Source of the DNA: Acidovorax sp. Leaf160
Lineage (GTDB): Bacteria > Pseudomonadota > Gammaproteobacteria > Burkholderiales > Burkholderiaceae_C
Direction of reading: 5' to 3'
Assembly: GCF_001424265.1 (NCBI RefSeq)
Contig: NZ_LMOV01000027.1
Location: 62,001 to 126,000, forward strand
Length of the DNA stretch: 64,000 nucleotides
In this document: positions 61,297 through 64,000 of the stretch, piece by piece
How positions within the stretch are numbered: the stretch's first letter is position 1
Layout: each line of letters starts with the position of its first letter
Translations under genes and position numbers: made by a program
The notes under the pieces: model-generated
The model's input: the letters and a program-made list of their open reading frames with translations, nothing else
Told to the model about the DNA's origin: nothing
Database searches by the model: none

Positions 61297-62679
61297 TCAG
61301 AACAGCCGCACGATGGCCGGCACGCTCAGTACCGCCGTGTAGTAGCCCATGAACTGCACGCCGGTGTTGAAGCCGAAGTTGCGCGACAGCAGGCCGCCCA
61401 GCAGGCCCATGGTCAGGATCACGAGCAGGCCCAGCAGCTGGCCTTCCCACACGCTGATCACGATGATCAGGCCCACGAACGTGGCGATGATGGCCTCATG
61501 GCTCACCCGGCGCGACACGAACAGCGCCGCGCGCCGCGCGAAATTCATCGCGAACGGGTACGACACCACGGCGGCCAGCAGCACGGCCAGCATGCCGTAG
61601 CCCAGGAACTCCCAGTGGTTCAGCAGGTTGTGCAGGTTGTGCGTCTGGCCGGTGGCGGCATCGACGGTGAAGCGCGGCGGCGCGTTGAAGAGCGGCGCGG
61701 CCGGGCCGGCGGCCACGGGGCTGAGCGGCAGGCCGAAGGCGATCAGCGGGATCAGCGCCTCGGCGATGTAGGTCGCCTCGGTCACGCCGTTGCGCGCGCT
61801 CAGCACGGTGGTCAGCCGGTGGTAGGCGTGCTTGATGCGCGAGCCGACCAGCTCGCCCAGCACCACCGTCATGGCGACCGGGCTGAACACGAAGGTGGCG
61901 CTGGAGATGGTCGCGGTGATCAGCGTCCAGCGGGTCTGCACGCGGTCCATCACCTTGAGCGGGTTGGGGAAGTAGCCCGACCAGCCCTTCACGTCCGGCG
62001 CCAGGTTGAACTGCCGCACCTGGTCGCGCAGCATGCGCTGGCGGCCGGCGGGGGCGATCACGGTGAACAGGTCGGCGATCAGCGGGCCGATGGCGATGCC
62101 CAGGAAATAGCTGATGCTGAGCTTCACCTCGTACTTCGCCGTCAGTGCCTGCAGCGCGATGATCACGACCACGAACGGCACCAGCAGCGCCACCGAGGCC
62201 CAACGGCCGGCCGAGAAGTAGGCGATCAGCAGCGCGGCGGCCAGGAAGATCCACGGCGCCGTCTTGGTGATGGCGGCCCCGAACGGCGCCAGCATGACGG
62301 CGAACAGCACCGCCAGCGGCACGGCGACGAAGGCCGCGACGATGGCGCCCGACACCATCTTGCGCAGGGCGATGTGCGGCACGCCCAGCTTGCGCAGCAT
62401 GTTGGCGTCCTGCAGCAGCGGCGTGGCCAGCGTGTCGCCCGGTATGCCCAGCAGGGCGGTGGGCACGGCATGCGTCATGTGCTTGGCGACCGCGCCGGCC
62501 AGGAAGAAGGTGAACACGCCGGCGGGCGGCACGCCCAGCAGCACCACCAGCAGCGTGAGCGGTGCCAGCGTGGTGGTCTCATCGGTGCCCGAAACCAGGC
62601 CGATGGCGGCGAACACCACGGCGCCGATCAGCCCCATTCCGGCGGCGACGGCAATGTCGTTGAGCAGTTGCGGATCCAT
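61297..62679 (-). CDS. TctA-like tripartite tricarboxylate transporter permease (diverged)
   Basis: 460 residues, about 11-12 membrane helices, somewhat shorter than the usual ~500. AGGAG lies about 8 bases before the ATG. It keeps the TctA hallmark around 'TALLGIPGDTLATPLLQD' (residues about 75-92) and a second half with 'LIAFGLPLSPVAAGP', but otherwise departs from standard TctA. No TctB or Bug gene is adjacent. It follows, 19 bases after, a 168-residue membrane protein gene and, before that, a degradative HMG-CoA reductase gene. The transported compound is therefore plausibly mevalonate or a related branched hydroxy acid (inference). Confidence 0.82.
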   Translation of the reverse strand: MDPQLLNDIAVAAGMGLIGAVVFAAIGLVSGTDETTTLAPLTLLVVLLGVPPAGVFTFFLAGAVAKHMTHAVPTALLGIPGDTLATPLLQDANMLRKLGVPHIALRKMVSGAIVAAFVAVPLAVLFAVMLAPFGAAITKTAPWIFLAAALLIAYFSAGRWASVALLVPFVVVIIALQALTAKYEVKLSISYFLGIAIGPLIADLFTVIAPAGRQRMLRDQVRQFNLAPDVKGWSGYFPNPLKVMDRVQTRWTLITATISSATFVFSPVAMTVVLGELVGSRIKHAYHRLTTVLSARNGVTEATYIAEALIPLIAFGLPLSPVAAGPAAPLFNAPPRFTVDAATGQTHNLHNLLNHWEFLGYGMLAVLLAAVVSYPFAMNFARRAALFVSRRVSHEAIIATFVGLIIVISVWEGQLLGLLVILTMGLLGGLLSRNFGFNTGVQFMGYYTAVLSVPAIVRLF

Positions 62680-62698
62680 GTCTATCGACTCCTCTGCG

Positions 62699-63205
62699 TC
62701 AACGCGGCGCAGGGCCGGGGGCCGTGGTCTGCGGGGTGGGGTTGGTGGGCGTCGGCGTCGGCATCGGCATCGGCGCCGGCGCCGGCGTCTGCGCGTTGTC
62801 CAGGAACAGGTCGTAGAGCTTCAGCTCCTTGAGCTCCTGCACCACCACCGGCGGCAGGTCGGCGATGGAGCCCAGCCCGCCGGGCTGCGCGGCCAGCTCC
62901 TCCAGCACCTCGCGGCGCCAGGCCGGGTCGGTGGAGATGTCCTGCTCGGTCACCTCGCGCTTCGGGGGAAACGCCCGCGCGCAGATCACCCCGGCCGTCA
63001 CGCAGCCGGCCAGGCCCGCGAGCATGGCGTAGGCGTGGGCCAGCTGCTTCGATTCGACCATCGTGGCCAGCCAGCGGCTGGCCAGGTAGAAACCGACCAC
63101 GCTGATGCCGATGCCGATCGCGATGGACCAGGCCAGGTGCCGCAGGTCGACGGTGTCGCCCCAGACTTCGGCCAGCCGCCAGCCGGCGGGATTCGGGGTT
63201 GCCAT
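62699..63205 (-). CDS. Hypothetical two-helix membrane protein
   Basis: I do not recognise the family. 168 residues; strong ribosome site GAAGGAGA about 7 bases before the ATG. Two membrane helices (about 24-46 'LAWSIAIGIGISVVGFYLAS' and 57-78 'AYAMLAGLAGCVTAGVICA'), a charged soluble stretch (80-135, 'EVTEQDISTDPAWRREVLEEL'), and a Pro-rich repeat tail ('PAPAPMPMPTPTPTNPTP') encoded by GGC/GTC-type hexamer repeats. It occupies the position TctB would have next to a TctA-like permease but has two, not four, helices. Possibly a small subunit of the transporter. Lies 128 bases after the reductase gene. Confidence 0.72.
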   Translation of the reverse strand: MATPNPAGWRLAEVWGDTVDLRHLAWSIAIGIGISVVGFYLASRWLATMVESKQLAHAYAMLAGLAGCVTAGVICARAFPPKREVTEQDISTDPAWRREVLEELAAQPGGLGSIADLPPVVVQELKELKLYDLFLDNAQTPAPAPMPMPTPTPTNPTPQTTAPGPAPR

Positions 63206-63333
63206 GGTGTTGTCTCCTTCGTTGTGGTGTGTCGTTGTGGGAGGGGAAAACTGCGGGCGGCCGGGCAGCCGTGGCGCCCGCAGGCCGTGACCGGGCGTTC
63301 CACCGCCGCCCGGCCGGCAGCCGTGCGGAACGC

Positions 63334-64000
63334 TCAGGCGCCGGCGCGCAGTTCCTGCAGCACTTCCAGCGCGCGGTCGGTGCGCACGTCGTGCTCGGCG
63401 GCCAGGCGCCTGGCGACGGCGTCCACCTCGTCGCCCGTCGCGCCGGCCACCAGGGCGATGTTGCGGGCATGCAGGGCCATGTGGCCGCGCTGGATGCCCT
63501 CGGTGGCGAGGGCGCGCAGGGCGCCCATGTTCTGCGCCAGTCCCACGGCCGCGGCGATCTCGCCCAGTTCCTGCGCGGTCTTCACATCCATCATCTTGAG
63601 CGCCAGGCGCGCCAGCGGATGCGTCTTGGTGGCGCCGCCCACCAGGCCCACGGGCATGGGCAGCTCGATGGTGCCCACCAGCGCGCCGGAGCGGTCCTTC
63701 TCCCAGCGCGTGAGCGAGGTGTAGTGGCCGCCGCGGCAGGCGTAGGCATGCGCGCCGGCTTCCACCGCGCGCCAGTCGTTGCCGGTGGCGACGATGACCG
63801 GGTCGATGCCGTTCATGATGCCCTTGTTGTGCGTGGCGGCCCGGTAGGGGTCGATGGCGGCGAAGGTGTAGGCGTCGAGGATGCCTTCGATGATCTCCTC
63901 GCCGCTGCGCTCCTGGGTCGCCAGCATCCCGGCCGTGAGCCGCACGCGGGCGCGCGCCAGCCGCAGGTCGGCCAGGTTGGAGAGGATGCGCAGGCGCACC
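63334..64000 (-). CDS. mvaA: Hydroxymethylglutaryl-CoA reductase, degradative (class II), 3' part (partial at window end)
   Basis: 222 C-terminal residues are visible; class II enzymes are about 430, so the start lies beyond the window. The catalytic Lys in '[19 protein letters not shown]', Asp in '[14 protein letters not shown]' and His in '[17 protein letters not shown]' are present; the catalytic Glu would be in the missing part. In Pseudomonas mevalonii this enzyme oxidises mevalonate to HMG-CoA so it can be used as carbon source; the class II type is also used biosynthetically in some bacteria. The link to a permease gene downstream supports catabolism. Confidence 0.92.
   Translation of the reverse strand, partial: VRLRILSNLADLRLARARVRLTAGMLATQERSGEEIIEGILDAYTFAAIDPYRAATHNKGIMNGIDPVIVATGNDWRAVEAGAHAYACRGGHYTSLTRWEKDRSGALVGTIELPMPVGLVGGATKTHPLARLALKMMDVKTAQELGEIAAAVGLAQNMGALRALATEGIQRGHMALHARNIALVAGATGDEVDAVARRLAAEHDVRTDRALEVLQELRAGA

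Overview
The window is a 64 kb piece of a high-GC chromosome. Gene content points to a betaproteobacterium of the family Comamonadaceae (Acidovorax/Paracidovorax-like): solitary periplasmic 'Bug' receptors, two DUF4148 proteins, a DUF1631 protein, recA-recX, a GcvA-type LysR regulator, and short intergenic repeats of a kind I remember from that family. The genus is inference. I see no phage, insertion sequence, CRISPR array, tRNA or rRNA.

Layout. 1-5.1 kb: 3' end of an indolepyruvate ferredoxin oxidoreductase gene, then yajC-secD-secF. 5.2-11.4 kb: a DUF1631 protein, a Bug receptor, recX and recA (with a readable promoter and SOS box) and a divergent MarR regulator. 11.6-15.6 kb: a chemoreceptor and a TctD/TctE-like two-component pair. 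15.6-19.6 kb: two DUF4148 exported proteins, then a membrane-anchored, ferredoxin-containing class III adenylate cyclase divergent from a Crp/Fnr regulator. 19.6-26.9 kb: a KgtP-type dicarboxylate permease, an overlapping LysR/DctS-like/DctR-like regulatory operon, and a divergent Bug receptor plus N-formylglutamate amidohydrolase. 26.9-37.9 kb: mostly housekeeping (EamA exporter, lplT, alr, a peptide-binding protein, GST, a lipoprotein, radA, ilvE, a zinc-finger protein). 38.2-42.8 kb: a tightly packed four-gene surface-polysaccharide operon. 42.8-50.7 kb: nitronate monooxygenase, LysR with YbfB-type MFS, a CpxA/CpxR-like pair with a GTAAA-N5-GTAAA site, a cysteine hydrolase and AmpG. 50.9-55.5 kb: LysR with an HMG-CoA lyase-like, CoA-transferase and Bug receptor operon. 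55.8-61.2 kb: an EAL protein with a degenerate GGDEF domain, AraC, EamA and an M48 peptidase. 61.3-64 kb: an operon of degradative HMG-CoA reductase, a 168-residue membrane protein and a TctA-like permease, cut by the window end.

How the genes connect. Much of the window concerns uptake and CoA-linked breakdown of organic acids and its control: three Bug receptors without adjacent permeases, one TctA-like permease without an adjacent receptor, a KgtP-type permease with a DctSR-like sensor pair, and enzymes for HMG-CoA. HMG-CoA reductase (catabolic direction) and an HMG-CoA lyase-like enzyme lie about 10 kb apart and could together make acetyl-CoA and acetoacetate from mevalonate. The adenylate cyclase and Crp-like gene look like a respiration-to-cAMP module.

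A roughly 60-base two-hairpin repeat recurs at gene borders: five good copies and two remnants, all in the same orientation. Several copies touch start or stop codons. Where I shortened a reading frame to an internal start, the reason is given with the gene.
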